The translations under genes and the position numbers were made by a program. A stretch of 30,600 nt of DNA, from assembly GCA_900545245.1 (NCBI GenBank), contig UQYV01000042.1, positions 1 to 30,600 on the forward strand, in the 5' to 3' direction. A model generated the notes under the pieces. That model was not told the origin of the DNA and ran no database searches. It worked only from the letters and a program-made list of their open reading frames with translations. How positions within the stretch are numbered: position 1 is the first letter of the stretch; every line of letters starts with the position of its first letter. This stretch comes from an uncultured Bacteroidales bacterium (GTDB lineage Bacteria > Bacteroidota > Bacteroidia > Bacteroidales > UBA932). Shown in pieces: positions 17,460 through 25,562 of this stretch.

Positions 17460-19760
17460 TCAGCAGCCCGGTGCTTCACTTGTGGTGCTCGCAGAAGTCC
17501 CCTCTGTGGCAGAAGTCGGAGCCGCAGATGTCGTCTCTGGACTGCCCGCGCACTCGACTTGAGCCTTCGGCCAGAATGGGCGGATGTTCTTCGGAAGGCA
17601 GAAATAGATGCCGATGAGAACACCGAGGATGAAAGCGATGCTGATGAGAGCTTTTTTCCATTTCGGCATCTTCTTCTCGGCAAACGGGTCGCTGCCCACG
17701 ATGACAGGCATCTTTGCCATCGCTGTGAGAGTCTGCCCGAAGCGGACATTGACAATCACCTTGGAATTCACAGCCCAGCCGTTGGCGTTGAGAATAGGTG
17801 CGAGGTTGCGTTTGCGAAGACTCAACCACGACATAATCATTGACGGACCCGAGATGATGAGGATGATGCCGGCTATCGAGCCAATCATACCCCCAAAAGT
17901 AAGCCCGACAAAAGTCGTATAGAGACTGCCGAGGAATGTGCCGATTGAGCCAAGGGCCATACCAATCATCGCGAAGATTCCGGCGAATTTCGCCACATCA
18001 AACGGTTGTGCGGGAGCTTGAGGAGTGCCGCCTGTGGCCGTAGCCGCAACCTTTGTTCCGGCAGCAGAGAGGTCCGCAGTCGCCTTTTCAAGCACTTTGG
18101 AATCTTGCTTCGCCGCAAGTTTATTGATTTGAGTCTCCACGAAATTGCCTATCTTCTTGTACGGAGACCAGAAAGCCTGACGGACACTAATAGGGTTGTC
18201 GACAATCTTAGTCACCACCGCATCCCAGTCCCTGCCTTGACGGTCGTAGAAAATGGCATTGCAGCCCACTCGGAGATTGTTTATGTCACCGTCGGTCATC
18301 ACAGCAACAATGGTCATCTTGGCAGTGGAGCTCTTGCAAGTGCAGTCGCAGTAGAGAAGGAACATTCCGCTTGCTCCCGCCATAGTCCCCTGCTTGCCCA
18401 TATCCGTTACTTTGATACAGAGGTCGCAGCTGCGTTGGTCGATATAGAGACGACCGGCTTGAAAAACTGAGGACATCGCCTCTTCTGTGGAATAGAAGTC
18501 GGAGAATGTCACATAGTTGCGCAGAAGAGTGTAGAAATCACGACAGATGTGAAGAAGTCTGTTCACATCCCGGATTTCACTCACCTCTCCCTCGTGTTTC
18601 TTGTCCTTTGCAATCAGTGCATCGATTTCAGCCTTGCGGTTTTCTTTGAGAATTTCCGTAAGACGCTCGCATCCGAGAGCCTCCACCTCGGCACCGGCCT
18701 TTGCACTGAGCCAAGCGGAGTAGGCGTCAAATTTCGCAAGAATGGCATTCCAGTCCTCTTCTGTGATATATTTAGCCTTAGGGAAGTCCACATTCACGAC
18801 AAGAGATTTGAATTTGTCGAAGACACCCTTCCACGCCGGATTTATGCCGGTGAGGGGTAGCTGCGCCTGAGGATTCACCTTTGCAAGAGGGTAGGCGGCA
18901 ATCTCTTCGGAGCAGGCGGAAAGGTCCTTCGCGCTGATTGCTCCGATTCTCTCGACTGTCACATCAAGAACCGGGGTGCTGTCAGAATTGAACGCCGCCA
19001 GCTTGCAGCGCATAAAAAAGTCGGAAACTTTCTCTTTCAATGCATTGCAGACTTGAAGAGCGGAGGCTGTGTTTGCACCGTAAGGAAAGATTTCCTCCAC
19101 TCCGGCAGCCTTCCAAGCAGTGTAGTCCGCAGCGGCTTTGTAAAATGCGGCGATTTTGTCCGCATCAACGCCCTCATCCCCGCTTCTGTCCGTGACCGGG
19201 CCTAAAGATGCGATACACTCCTTTATTATATTTTTGAGGGCATCGTCATCTGTGCATTTTTCAGTAATTACACCGTCACCGTTGTATGGGGTTTTCTCAA
19301 ATACGGATATACCGTTGCGGACATCAGCTATGGAAATCGTGTCCTTTTTCAGTCCGAGATTTTTGAGAATCCGTTTCGCGCAGGCGAGAATCTCCGCGCC
19401 TTCGGCAGTTTCGTCATTGATTGCAGAAAGAGGGAGTTCAGTCGGACGGGAGACAAGAATATCCAAATTCTTCAGTCTCGGTTTGACCCAATCTACAGTG
19501 GATAGAATCTCCGCAACGCGAATCTTCCCGTCACCGTCGAGGTCGAGCATCTCAAGTGTGTCAGCATCCATCTCAAGTCCGGATGCGGGGCAACTGAGCA
19601 CTGTCCAAAGCTTCTGATCAAGCTCAGCCAGATGGGCGATATCCTCACCTGTGTTGATATTCACACGGGTGACACCTCCAAGCGTAGAGAATTTCCACTC
19701 ATAATCGCCGTTGGACTTCATAGCGCCCACCGAAGAAAGTCTCTTAATCTTTTTTTTCAT
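17460..19760 (-). CDS. Large EF-hand membrane protein, function unknown
   Basis: 766 aa from the ATG at 19760; the frame opens two codons earlier with TTG. A canonical EF-hand loop, DLDGDGKIRVAE, lies at residues 73-84 (Asp at positions 1, 3, 5; Glu at 12). A second, weaker site, NGDGVITE, lies near 161-168. The following ~420 residues are predicted soluble, with Cys-containing strands (SCDLCIKV; LLYCDCTCKSS). Three hydrophobic stretches follow (~590-612, ~622-650, ~706-724), then a Thr/Ser/Ala-rich tail. There is no signal peptide. I recall homologues in other Bacteroidota annotated only as EF-hand proteins, so it is a conserved unknown. Ca2+ binding is likely; any signalling or envelope role is speculation. 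It converges on the abiE cassette, so the two are independent. Confidence 0.85.
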   Translation of the reverse strand: MKKKIKRLSSVGAMKSNGDYEWKFSTLGGVTRVNINTGEDIAHLAELDQKLWTVLSCPASGLEMDADTLEMLDLDGDGKIRVAEILSTVDWVKPRLKNLDILVSRPTELPLSAINDETAEGAEILACAKRILKNLGLKKDTISIADVRNGISVFEKTPYNGDGVITEKCTDDDALKNIIKECIASLGPVTDRSGDEGVDADKIAAFYKAAADYTAWKAAGVEEIFPYGANTASALQVCNALKEKVSDFFMRCKLAAFNSDSTPVLDVTVERIGAISAKDLSACSEEIAAYPLAKVNPQAQLPLTGINPAWKGVFDKFKSLVVNVDFPKAKYITEEDWNAILAKFDAYSAWLSAKAGAEVEALGCERLTEILKENRKAEIDALIAKDKKHEGEVSEIRDVNRLLHICRDFYTLLRNYVTFSDFYSTEEAMSSVFQAGRLYIDQRSCDLCIKVTDMGKQGTMAGASGMFLLYCDCTCKSSTAKMTIVAVMTDGDINNLRVGCNAIFYDRQGRDWDAVVTKIVDNPISVRQAFWSPYKKIGNFVETQINKLAAKQDSKVLEKATADLSAAGTKVAATATGGTPQAPAQPFDVAKFAGIFAMIGMALGSIGTFLGSLYTTFVGLTFGGMIGSIAGIILIISGPSMIMSWLSLRKRNLAPILNANGWAVNSKVIVNVRFGQTLTAMAKMPVIVGSDPFAEKKMPKWKKALISIAFILGVLIGIYFCLPKNIRPFWPKAQVECAGSPETTSAAPTSATEGTSASTTSEAPGC

Positions 19761-20133
19761 TTTCAATCAAATTTCTCACACAATAACCCCACGCAAATCC
19801 AAGCGAAGCGCAGGTCCAGTGGAATAGCATCTCGCGAAACAGACCGCCCCAAATTACGCCTCCCAACAGCTTGGAAAAGGGGATGCATAAAAGGACGGGA
19901 TGCAAGGCGGATGACGAAGTCAAATACCGCAGCAACCTAATGGTTGTGAGGATTTTGACAAGGCATCCAACGAAGCAGACCGCCCCAAATTACGCCTCCC
20001 AACAGCTTGGAGAAGGGGATGCATAAAAGGATGGGATGCAAGGCGGACGGCGAAGATGAAAGCGCAGCAACCTGATGGTTGTGAGCATTTCATCAAGCCG
20101 CCCAACGAAGCAGACCGCCTTTTAGGCGCCCCG
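19761..20133. other. Gene-free region between the EF-hand gene and frr
   Basis: The 373-bp gap holds the 135-bp direct repeats (19840-20119) and a small perfect hairpin CGCCT-TTT-AGGCG (20116-20128) just beyond the frr stop. The 79 bp next to the EF-hand gene must hold its promoter, but I see no convincing -33/-7 pair. The short frames in the region follow the repeat and are not coding-like. Confidence 0.7.
19840..20119. repeat. ~135-bp direct repeat, two full copies plus a stub, with internal stems
   Basis: Copy 1 is 19840-19975, copy 2 is 19976-20110, and CAGACCGCC at 20111-20119 begins a third. Shared blocks include CAGACCGCCCCAAATTACGC, CTCCCAACAGCTTGG, GGGATGCATAAAAGGA, GGGATGCAAGGCGGA, GCAGCAACCT-ATGGTTGTGAG and CCAACGAAGCAGACCGCC. 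Each copy has a short hairpin CAACC/GGTTG. Flanking it is a second stem whose sequence differs between copies but still pairs: GTCAAA/TTTGAC in copy 1 and GATGAAA/TTTCATC in copy 2. The sequence does not look coding. Confidence 0.88.
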
Positions 20134-20697
20134 TCAGACTGTAAGAATGTCCTTTTCTTTAGCCGCCACCAACTCATCAACCCGCTTAACCCAAGAATCA
20201 GTAGCCTTCTGCACCTTGTCCTCATAGTCCTTCTGCATATCCTCTGCAAGACCCTCTTTCTGAGCCTTCTTCAGAGCCTCGATTGCGTCGCGACGGGCAT
20301 TGCGGACAACAATCTTTGCGTTCTCTCCGGCCGCCTTAGCCTTCTTGATGAGCTCCTTGCGGCGCTCTTCGGTCAGTGGCGGAACAGTGCAACGGATTGT
20401 CTCTCCATTGTTTGAAGGAGTGAGACCGAGATTCGCATCGATGATTGCCTTCTCGATGAGCGGAATCATCTTCTTCTCCCAAGGCTGGATGGCGAGAGTC
20501 TTTGCATCAGGAGCTGTGACTGAAGCCACCTGCGGAACCGGAGTCATTGAGCCATAATAGTCAACGAGAACGTTGCTGAAAATTGTCGGATTGGCCTTGC
20601 CGACTCTGTAAGTCTTGAGATCTTCCTCGAGGAACACGACTGCGTCTTCCATATTCATCTTGGCTTCTTCCAAGATTTCGTTTGCTTTTTCAATCAT
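20134..20697 (-). CDS. frr: Ribosome recycling factor
   Basis: 187 aa from the ATG at 20697. A longer frame starting upstream overlaps the end of pyrH and was rejected because MIEKANEILEEAKMNME is the usual RRF start and gives the standard length. The family signatures are all present: LKTYRVGKANPTIFSNVLVD, VASVTAPDAKTLAIQPWEKK, ANLGLTPSNNGETIRCTVPPLTEERRK and the C-terminal helix bundle. With EF-G it splits post-termination ribosomes in the cytoplasm. It follows pyrH by 37 nt on the same strand, a common pairing. Confidence 0.98.
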   Translation of the reverse strand: MIEKANEILEEAKMNMEDAVVFLEEDLKTYRVGKANPTIFSNVLVDYYGSMTPVPQVASVTAPDAKTLAIQPWEKKMIPLIEKAIIDANLGLTPSNNGETIRCTVPPLTEERRKELIKKAKAAGENAKIVVRNARRDAIEALKKAQKEGLAEDMQKDYEDKVQKATDSWVKRVDELVAAKEKDILTV

Positions 20698-20734
20698 AGT
20701 GGTATTTGTTAATGTTTTTAATTTCGGCAACAAG

Positions 20735-21439
20735 TTACACGTGGACAAGGGTTCCGACTTTCTCGCCGTGGACGAGTTTGAGGAGATTTCCTTTTTGATT
20801 CATGTCGAACACAATAATCGGCATATAGCCTTCTCTGCAGAGCGCAAACGCAGTCTGGTCCATGACCTTGAGGTGATTTTCCATCGCCTTGTCAAAGGTG
20901 AGTTCATCATATTTCACAGCCTTCGGGTCCTTCTCAGGGTCGGCAGTATAGACGCCGTCAACGCGGGTCCCCTTCAAAAGGGCGTCCGCCTTTATTTCAA
21001 GAGCACGGAGCGCCGCGCCGGAGTCGGTCGTAAAGAACGGGTTTCCGGTGCCCCCTGCAAGAAGTGCCACACCACCTTTTTCAAGAACAGCAACAGCATC
21101 ATCTCTCATATAATAGCGCGCGACAGGCATCATCGGGGTCGCCGTGAACACCTCCGCCTCAACACCGGCAGAGCGAAGAGCCATGGCAAGTCCAAGTGAG
21201 TTGATTACAGTCGCCAACATTCCCATCTTATCTCCGTTCACACGATCAAAACCCTTTCCAACGCCACTGAGTCCGCGGAAAATGTTGCCTCCGCCGATTA
21301 CAATCGCAACCTGGAGACCGTCCTTCACAGCCTGTGCAATCTCGTTCGCATATTCGGAAAGACAATTCTCGTCAATCCCCTTCCCCGCAGGTCCGCCGAG
21401 GCTTTCCCCGCTCAATTTTAGCAATACTCTTTTATACAT
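20735..21439 (-). CDS. pyrH: UMP kinase
   Basis: 234 aa from the ATG at 21439, preceded by an AAAGGTACTGAT leader; a frame extending 5 codons upstream was rejected. It is an amino-acid-kinase-fold UMP kinase: KRVLLKLSGESLGG (N-terminal Gly loop), VAIVIGGGNIFRG, VINSLGLAMALRSAGVEAEV, VALLAGGTGNPFFTTDSGAALRA (nucleotide and acceptor contacts), KGTRVDGVYTADPEKDPKA and LKVMDQTAFALC. It phosphorylates UMP to UDP with ATP in pyrimidine nucleotide synthesis. It is cotranscribed with frr. Confidence 0.98.
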   Translation of the reverse strand: MYKRVLLKLSGESLGGPAGKGIDENCLSEYANEIAQAVKDGLQVAIVIGGGNIFRGLSGVGKGFDRVNGDKMGMLATVINSLGLAMALRSAGVEAEVFTATPMMPVARYYMRDDAVAVLEKGGVALLAGGTGNPFFTTDSGAALRALEIKADALLKGTRVDGVYTADPEKDPKAVKYDELTFDKAMENHLKVMDQTAFALCREGYMPIIVFDMNQKGNLLKLVHGEKVGTLVHV

Positions 21440-21578
21440 ATCAGTACCTTTCAAAGAAGCCGCCTTTCGCCGGGCACATCCCGACTGAAGCAGACTTCAC
21501 CATGCAAATATAGTTCAAATTCATTATCTTATGGGAAAGAAATATGCAAAAAAGTGAACAACGTATTAAAATAAACTA

Positions 21579-21586
21579 TATATTTG
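21579..21586 (+). promoter_or_regulatory. -7 promoter element upstream of tetR
   Basis: TATATTTG matches TAnnTTTG and lies 5 nt before the palindrome at 21591. No good -33 TTTG is visible at the expected distance, which would suit a weak or activator-assisted promoter. Confidence 0.6.
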
Positions 21587-21590
21587 CAGC

Positions 21591-21610
21591 GTTTAACAGC
21601 ATTGTTAAAC
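21591..21610 (+). promoter_or_regulatory. Probable operator of the TetR-family regulator
   Basis: GTTTAACA (21591-21598) and TGTTAAAC (21603-21610) are perfect inverted 8-bp arms around GCAT. The site begins 5 nt after the -7 box, where a bound repressor would block transcription, and lies 61 nt before the tetR ATG. Size and symmetry fit TetR-family operators, so autoregulation is the simplest reading. Confidence 0.75.
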
Positions 21611-21671
21611 AATTATATTAGCACAAAAGTTGCTTATAGACAAGTATTTACAAATCAAAAACAGGAACAAT

Positions 21672-22298
21672 ATGAAAGAAAAAGTGAATAAAAACACGGA
21701 GGCTGCGATTCTTGAGGCGGCGGAGGGCCTTTTCAAGACTAACGGTTTCAAAGGTACCACCACGACGATGATTGCCGGACAAGCCGGTGTCACCCACGCG
21801 ATGCTCCACTACTATTTCCGCACAAAAGAGCAAATCTTCGTGAAGGTTCTCGACGGCTATTTCCTCAAGATGCACGACGAACTCCGGATGCTTATGTCTC
21901 CGGGAAAGGGGATGGTGGAGACGGTGCTTGATGTGACTGCCTCGCTTTTCGATTTTATGCAGACGCATCAGGGTGAAATCCGCCTTCTGCTTGAAATTGC
22001 CGCGAATCGGGCTGATTTGCTTGAAAAATACAAAGATGTTACGGAAACGATTATGAGCGGGGCATTTGCACGCCACAATGACAGGCTGAAAGAGGCTGTG
22101 GATCGTGGAATTATCGCTCCTGTAACGATGGAGGAACTCCTTAGCGAAATCATCCTTACTGACTATTCGGCATTCGCTCTGATGCCGATGGTTTCTTTTG
22201 TCTATGGGGATGATGCCGTAAAAATCGATGCTTTCCTTCTCAGACAGAGGGAAAAGGCGGTGCAGAGAATGCGCAATTTCCTTCGGCCGCGTCAATAA
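21672..22298 (+). CDS. TetR-family repressor of the efflux locus (CecR-like by position)
   Basis: 208 aa from the ATG at 21672; a TTG-initiated extension upstream was rejected because MKEKVNKNTEAAILEAAEGL is the normal TetR start. The HTH (about residues 20-60) reads LFKTNGFKGTTTTMIAGQAG then VTHAMLHYYFRTKEQIF. The C-terminal ~140 residues are the helical ligand/dimer domain. It is divergent from pyrH and precedes the tolC-hlyD-ABC genes. In E. coli the related layout is CecR (YbiH) followed by ybhGFSR, where the repressor responds to drugs. The palindrome in its own leader supports autoregulation. The ligand is unknown. Confidence 0.9.
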   Translation: MKEKVNKNTEAAILEAAEGLFKTNGFKGTTTTMIAGQAGVTHAMLHYYFRTKEQIFVKVLDGYFLKMHDELRMLMSPGKGMVETVLDVTASLFDFMQTHQGEIRLLLEIAANRADLLEKYKDVTETIMSGAFARHNDRLKEAVDRGIIAPVTMEELLSEIILTDYSAFALMPMVSFVYGDDAVKIDAFLLRQREKAVQRMRNFLRPRQ

Positions 22299-22345
22299 AC
22301 TCCGGCATTTCGTGGAGTTCAGTGGCTGCGCGGTGGACTTACATA

Positions 22346-22386
22346 GAGAAATGAAGTAGTCAATTGTGGAGAAACGAAGTAGTAAA
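22346..22386 (+). repeat. 23-bp-period direct repeat before the tolC-like gene
   Basis: GAGAAATGAAGTAGTCAA (22346-22363) and GAGAAACGAAGTAGTAAA (22369-22386) match at 16 of 18 positions. They occupy the short gap between tetR and the TolC-like gene. They might be a binding site, or only a small duplication. Confidence 0.6.
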
Positions 22387-22415
22387 TAATAATGCTTGAT
22401 AAAAGTATTGCAGGT

Positions 22416-23690
22416 ATGAAACATTTGTTTAAAAATCTCTGTACATCGCTGGTTGCAATTTGCGCCGGCTATGCGGCAGTGGCCCAAACAACTCTGGACG
22501 AGTGCATCGGGCTGTCTGTTGAGAATTATCCGCAAATTAACGAAATGTCCCTGATTGAGAAGACCAAGGGACTCGACCTCAAGAATGCGGCTTTCGCCTG
22601 GCTTCCGCAGTTGAATGTTTCCGGGAAAGCCTCTTGGCAGTCGCAAGTTGTTGAAATGCCGTTCGAGATGCCTGGAATCGAATTCAATATCCCTCACGAC
22701 CAGTACAGTCTCGTGGCTGAACTCAGCCAGCAGATTTGGGACGGCGGAGCAAGCCACAGTCAGAGAAAACTTGTCGAGGCCGGAGCCGAGGTGCAAAAAA
22801 GCCAGTTGGAGACCAATCTCTGGTCCATTCGCTCCAGAGTGGAGAATGTCTATCTTGGCATAATCTTGATTGATAAACAGTTGGAACTTAACACCCTTCT
22901 TCGCGAGAGTCTTGAAAGAAGCAAGAAAGAGGTGCAGAGCCTCATCGACAACGGCGTCGCTCTCCAGAGCGACCTCGATCAGTTGAGCGTGAACATTCTC
23001 AGCTGCCTCCAGCAAAGGGCTTCGCTCGAATCGGATAGAAAAACGTATGTGAAAGTCCTCTCGCTAATGACTGGGAAAGATATGGAAGGCGTTGAGCTTC
23101 AGGCTCCTGAGGAGGCGTTGTCTTATGTAGATGACGGCGCACGCGATTTTGCATCCCGTCCGGAGATGTCTCTCTACTCTGCACAGTTCGTGCAGAACGA
23201 TCTCAAACTCCGTCAGCTCAACACACTCATATCCCCAAAACTCAGCCTCAGCCTTCAGGGAGGTTACGGACGTCCGGGAATGAATATGCTTTCGGGCGAT
23301 TTCTCCGGATATTTTGTGGCTGGGCTCAAACTCCAGTGGAACATCGGAGCCCTCTACACCCGTGGCAACGACATCCGCAAAATAAAGGCTGACGCGCAGA
23401 AAATCGAACTCACCAGGCAGTCATTTCTGCTCAACAGCTCAATCGAGGCGGAGCAAAAGAACAATGCCATTGAAAAGGCACGTGACGTCCTCGACCAGGA
23501 TTCTGAGATTATTGCTCTGAGACAAAGGATTCGTGCTTCGGGTGAGAATCAATACCGCGAAGGAACCATCAAAATGAATGACTATCTGTCGATGTTGGAC
23601 GAGGAGTATAAGGCAAAGGCCAATGAATCCCTCCACGAAGTCCAGTTGATGATGGCAGTTTATGATATGAAAAACACAATCGGAAAATAA
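22416..23690 (+). CDS. TolC-like outer-membrane efflux protein
   Basis: 424 aa from the ATG at 22416, preferred over an in-frame ATG at 22392 because MKHLFKNLCTSLVAICAGYA gives a clean signal peptide cut after VA|Q. It has the OEP repeats: TLDECIGLSVENYPQINEM (~28-46) with long amphipathic coiled-coil helices, and a second repeat beginning near FASRPEMSLYSAQFVQNDL. PKLSLSLQGGYGRPGMNM and GLKLQWNIGALYTRGND are barrel strands. It would form the trimeric outer-membrane tunnel for the downstream ABC exporter. It is 9 nt upstream of the adaptor gene, in the same operon. Confidence 0.9.
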   Translation: MKHLFKNLCTSLVAICAGYAAVAQTTLDECIGLSVENYPQINEMSLIEKTKGLDLKNAAFAWLPQLNVSGKASWQSQVVEMPFEMPGIEFNIPHDQYSLVAELSQQIWDGGASHSQRKLVEAGAEVQKSQLETNLWSIRSRVENVYLGIILIDKQLELNTLLRESLERSKKEVQSLIDNGVALQSDLDQLSVNILSCLQQRASLESDRKTYVKVLSLMTGKDMEGVELQAPEEALSYVDDGARDFASRPEMSLYSAQFVQNDLKLRQLNTLISPKLSLSLQGGYGRPGMNMLSGDFSGYFVAGLKLQWNIGALYTRGNDIRKIKADAQKIELTRQSFLLNSSIEAEQKNNAIEKARDVLDQDSEIIALRQRIRASGENQYREGTIKMNDYLSMLDEEYKAKANESLHEVQLMMAVYDMKNTIGK

Positions 23691-23699
23691 CATTATATT

Positions 23700-24593
23700 A
23701 TGAAAAGATTTGATATACTGGTGATTGCTACACTCGCAGCCACACTCTCAGCTTGCCGCCACGATGTTGATTTTGACGCCTGCGGACAGATTGATGCAGA
23801 ACAGGTTACGGTTTCCGCAGAGGCAGCCGGAAGAATTATTTCCCTCGACTTGAAAGAGGGTGATGCTCTCGCAGCCGGTCAGATGGTCGGCGCAGTGGAT
23901 TCGGTTCAGACAGCTCTTCAAATCAGCGAACTCGAACAACGCAGAGACGGAGCCAAATCCAGACTTATAGATATAGCTGCCCAGCAGGCTCCTCAGAAAC
24001 AGCAGCTTGCAAGCCTCGAAAATGACTACCGCCGTTTCAGCGCACTGCTCAAGAGTGATGCGGCAACACAGAAACAGGTGGACGACATCAGCAGCCAGAT
24101 TGACATTCTCAAGAGCCAGATGGCGGCTCAGAAACAGACTTGGGAAAGAAACAACAGTTCTGTGCAGTCAGAAATATCCACCTACGAAATCCAGCTTGCA
24201 CAGAAGAGAGACCAGCTTGCAAAATGCCGCATCTGCTCTCCTGTCAGCGGGACGGTGCTCACCAAATATGCCAACGAGGGCGAGAGCGTGACTGTGGGAA
24301 AACCGCTTTTCAAAATTGCCGACCTCTCGGACATATATGTCAGGGCCTATTTCACAACTTCGCAACTCTCATCCCTCAAACTCGGCGATACTCTCACCGT
24401 CATCCCTGACGACGGCAGTGCCAATCCGAGGGAATACAGCGGCCGCCTCATCTGGATTTCGTCTCAGGCAGAGTTCACTCCGAAGAACATCCAGACGAGG
24501 GACGAGCGTGCAGACCTTGTTTATGCAGTGAAAGTCTCTGTACCAAACGACGGCTCTATCCGTTTGGGAATGTATGCGTATGTAAGAAAATAG
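23700..24593 (+). CDS. YbhG/HlyD-family periplasmic adaptor lipoprotein
   Basis: 297 aa with a lipoprotein signal ending LSAC (Cys19). Residues ~30-70 form the first half of the lipoyl domain (QIDAEQVTVSAEAAGRIISL). A long coiled-coil hairpin follows (~72-175: ISELEQRRDGAKSR...LAQKRDQLAKC), then the second lipoyl half (CSPVSGTVLTKYANEGESVT) and a beta-barrel (LSDIYVRAYFTTSQLSSLKL). It bridges the inner-membrane ABC transporter and the TolC-like tunnel. The sequence matches YbhG-type adaptors better than RND adaptors. Its stop lies inside a perfect 13-bp tandem duplication. Confidence 0.92.
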   Translation: MKRFDILVIATLAATLSACRHDVDFDACGQIDAEQVTVSAEAAGRIISLDLKEGDALAAGQMVGAVDSVQTALQISELEQRRDGAKSRLIDIAAQQAPQKQQLASLENDYRRFSALLKSDAATQKQVDDISSQIDILKSQMAAQKQTWERNNSSVQSEISTYEIQLAQKRDQLAKCRICSPVSGTVLTKYANEGESVTVGKPLFKIADLSDIYVRAYFTTSQLSSLKLGDTLTVIPDDGSANPREYSGRLIWISSQAEFTPKNIQTRDERADLVYAVKVSVPNDGSIRLGMYAYVRK

Positions 24594-24607
24594 CGTAAGA
24601 AAATAGC
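24582..24607 (+). repeat. 13-bp tandem duplication across the adaptor stop codon
   Basis: GTAAGAAAATAGC is repeated head-to-tail at 24582-24594 and 24595-24607. The first copy contains the adaptor stop TAG; the second lies just before the ATPase ATG at 24609. This looks like a recent slippage or duplication that pushed the two genes apart by 13 bp. Confidence 0.9.
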
Positions 24608-24608
24608 G

Positions 24609-25514
24609 ATGGAAACAATGATTGAAGCGGAAGGGCTCTGTAAATCCTATAAAAAGGTTACGGCCCTCAAGGACATATCCCTCAAAATCGGATCCGGTGA
24701 GATTTTCGGTCTCATCGGACCGGACGGTGCGGGGAAGACGACGCTTTTCCGCATCCTCACGACTCTTTCCCTTGCAGATAGTGGAACCGCAAGTGTCTGC
24801 GGCCTCGATGTCGTGAAGGACTATCGGAAAATCCGTGCGGAAATCGGCTATATGCCGGGACATTTCGCCCTCTACCAAGACCTCAGCGTTGAGGAAAATC
24901 TTCAGTTCTATGCGACGGTCTTCGGGACGGACGTAAAGTCCAACTACGACAATATCAAGGATATATACTGCCAGCTCGAAGCCTTCCACGATAGAAAGGC
25001 GGGCGCATTATCCGGTGGTATGAAACAGAAACTCGCACTTTGCTGCGCCCTTGTGCATCGTCCTAAGGTTCTTTTCCTCGACGAACCTACCACCGGAGTT
25101 GATGCCGTGAGCCGTAAGGAATTCTGGGCGATGCTTTCGAGAATCCGGGAGGGAGGAGTCTGCATTTTCGTTTCCACGCCTTATATGGACGAGGCTGCCC
25201 TCTGCGACAGGATTGCAATGATTTCAGAAGGACGCATCATCGGAGGCGGCACACCGCAGCAGATTCGCGACTCCTTCCCTGACAAACTCTATGCGGCTAA
25301 AGGTGAGGACATCTTCGGAATGTTGAGAGTTCTCCGTGCCACAGAGGGAGTGAAGGAATGTAACTCATTCGGTTCTTCCTGCCACATTACGGTCGCCGAG
25401 GGAGGTCCTGATGCCGAGGCTCTTGCGAAAGTCCTGGCACAGAACGGGTTTGCCTCTTGCAGCGTGTCTCCGGTTGAGGCGGGAATTGAGGACTGTTTTA
25501 TGAGCCTGTCCTAA
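24609..25514 (+). CDS. ABC transporter ATPase, matching the N-terminal half of YbhF
   Basis: 301 aa. Walker A is GPDGAGKTT (residues 37-45), the Q-loop region is IGYMPGHFALYQDLSVEEN, the signature is LSGGMKQKL (134-142), and Walker B is VLFLDEPTTG with Asp158/Glu159. The switch position reads STPYMDEA, with Thr-Pro where a His is normal in the H-loop. The last ~80 residues form an accessory domain. E. coli YbhF is one chain with two ATPase domains, the first carrying a canonical LSGG signature; here the halves are separate genes. It powers the permeases downstream. The substrate is unknown; drugs are likely by analogy. Confidence 0.9.
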   Translation: METMIEAEGLCKSYKKVTALKDISLKIGSGEIFGLIGPDGAGKTTLFRILTTLSLADSGTASVCGLDVVKDYRKIRAEIGYMPGHFALYQDLSVEENLQFYATVFGTDVKSNYDNIKDIYCQLEAFHDRKAGALSGGMKQKLALCCALVHRPKVLFLDEPTTGVDAVSRKEFWAMLSRIREGGVCIFVSTPYMDEAALCDRIAMISEGRIIGGGTPQQIRDSFPDKLYAAKGEDIFGMLRVLRATEGVKECNSFGSSCHITVAEGGPDAEALAKVLAQNGFASCSVSPVEAGIEDCFMSLS

Positions 25515-25562
25515 TCGGCGGATGTAAATCATAATAGGACTTTTTGAGCCCTTGTGGCGAGG

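Noticed and set aside
15328..17460. Integrative element with att sites at tRNA-Leu
   Set aside because: No copy of the tRNA 3' end is visible downstream and no integrase gene is present; only the position suggests it.
19840..20119. Integron attC sites
   Set aside because: GTTRRRY-like cores occur on the minus strand (GTTGGGC, GTTGGAT), but no matching RYYYAAC partners, no integrase and no gene cassettes between the units.
21648..23015. 455-codon minus-strand frame across tetR and the tolC-like gene
   Set aside because: It spans two real genes and the operator region; no family resemblance.
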